This document shows positions 7,441 to 8,020 of a DNA stretch of 8,020 nucleotides, in pieces. Below the pieces are notes generated by a model. That model was not told the DNA's origin. It searched no databases and saw nothing but the letters and a program-made list of their open reading frames with translations. The position numbers and the translations under genes were made by a program. Position 1 is the first letter of the stretch; every line of letters starts with the position of its first letter. This stretch comes from Chthoniobacterales bacterium. GTDB lineage: Bacteria > Verrucomicrobiota > Verrucomicrobiia > Chthoniobacterales > UBA10450. Location: assembly GCA_013697015.1 (NCBI GenBank), contig JACCXL010000207.1, positions 1 to 8,020 of the forward strand. Reading direction: 5' to 3'.

Positions 7441-8020
7441 CAATGGCGCGTGTAGGTATCGATTCGGTTTAGCCATCCGGGAAGCCAGCGCTTTTCATGC
7501 CGCTCAGCCGGCGAGTTCGCAACCCGCCGCGCGAGAACCACTTTAGCAGCTCGAGCGAATTCACCGACGGAGTCACCGCCGCCATCCTGCATCGTGCTGA
7601 GCACTTGCAGCAAGCCCCAACCTTCCCCCCGATAACGCTCGGTAGCGATTACGCCTTCCCCTTTGAAGTTTACGTAGTCGACGAGAGCGTAACACCCGGC
7701 GGCGGACAGCAGGAGGCGATCGAAACGTTGCTGGATCAGCGCTTGGTCCGCTGGTTGCGCGGCGGCGAGCATTTTCGGTAAAGAATTACTCAAACGCTCG
7801 ACGAGGAATTCCGCCTGTAGATCCACGGTATCGGCCAAAAACAGGCGCAGTTGCCGCATTTGCGGTGATGCTTGGGCGCGCATGAACTCCTCCCGTGAAC
7901 GCCATGGACAACCGAGCTGGCGCCCGGCGAGCAGGAATTCCGGTAGCTTTGCCCCGCGCGCCGAAATGAAATTCACGAGCGGCGGGAAGCTCTCTTCAAA
8001 CGGACCGCGCGCGTCTCGGT
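7440..8020 (-). CDS. Uncharacterised protein upstream of the L,D-transpeptidase (5' truncated)
   Basis: The frame is open to the window edge, so the N-terminus is missing; 192 residues are visible. A GTG at 7976 is not needed as a start, because upstream codons in frame read naturally as RDARGPFEESFPPL. I do not recognise a named family with certainty. It is a soluble-looking, helix-rich sequence with no membrane segment in view. Features (numbered from codon 7976): CPWRSREEF (23-31), YVNFKGEG (101-108), GEGWGLLQVL (117-126), and a basic end with RRVANSPAERHEKRWLPGW (150-168). A Glu (E107) 14 residues before GLLQ recalls the Glu...GLMQ arrangement of lysozyme-like transglycosylases, and the neighbour is a peptidoglycan enzyme. 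A cell-wall role is plausible but only inferred. Its TGA (7442-7440) overlaps the transpeptidase ATG by one base, which implies coupled translation. Confidence 0.75.
   Translation of the reverse strand, partial: RDARGPFEESFPPLVNFISARGAKLPEFLLAGRQLGCPWRSREEFMRAQASPQMRQLRLFLADTVDLQAEFLVERLSNSLPKMLAAAQPADQALIQQRFDRLLLSAAGCYALVDYVNFKGEGVIATERYRGEGWGLLQVLSTMQDGGGDSVGEFARAAKVVLARRVANSPAERHEKRWLPGWLNRIDTYTRH

Noticed and set aside
7441..7476. ATG 7476 as the transpeptidase start
   Set aside because: It would put 12 polar residues ahead of a clean signal peptide and overlap the upstream gene more deeply; TGATG coupling at 7440 is simpler.
7202..7781. + strand open frames opposite the two - strand genes
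   Set aside because: Both lie opposite well-supported - strand coding regions and show no domain.
1..8020. Search by eye for CRISPR repeats, tRNA, rRNA, insertion sequences, toxin-antitoxin or defence genes
   Set aside because: None seen: coding regions fill nearly the whole window, all but one gene is a known housekeeping or metabolic family, and no gap exceeds 125 bp.

Overview
This window holds only recognisable chromosomal genes, most of them housekeeping. I see no mobile element, CRISPR array, tRNA or rRNA. The organism is a moderately GC-rich bacterium that uses TTG, GTG and ATG starts and often lacks a clear Shine-Dalgarno site. Gene content and protein style (a histidine-degradation pair, then tig-clpP-clpX, then cinA) suggest a soil-type Verrucomicrobiota or Acidobacteriota relative. 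I lean to Verrucomicrobiota, but this rests on general impression, not a search.

Layout: bases 1-636 carry the 3' end of a formimidoyltransferase-cyclodeaminase gene (cyclodeaminase domain). A 125-bp gap with a strong 9-bp inverted repeat of the dispersed 'gtcatcc-cgag...gaggatgac' type follows. Then comes hutI (imidazolonepropionase). After only 39 bp comes the conserved proteostasis cluster: trigger factor (2070-3419), clpP (overlapping it by 4 bp) and clpX (24 bp on, with the best ribosome binding site in the window). A 55-bp gap with a small GC hairpin leads to cinA/pncC, which ends the + strand block at 6737.

On the - strand, ending only 10 bp from cinA, lie two genes that converge on it. 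The upstream one (7440-8020, cut by the window edge) encodes an uncharacterised protein. Its TGA overlaps the ATG of the downstream one, a secreted L,D-transpeptidase of the YkuD family.

How the genes work together: HutI makes N-formimino-L-glutamate, and the formimidoyltransferase-cyclodeaminase passes its formimino group to tetrahydrofolate and closes it to methenyl-THF. Trigger factor folds nascent chains, while ClpX unfolds substrates and feeds them to ClpP. CinA is predicted to handle nicotinamide mononucleotide. The - strand pair looks like a cell-wall unit. The item most worth following up is the uncharacterised partner of the L,D-transpeptidase, which has a weak lysozyme/transglycosylase-like motif. 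I do not see a clear undescribed system.
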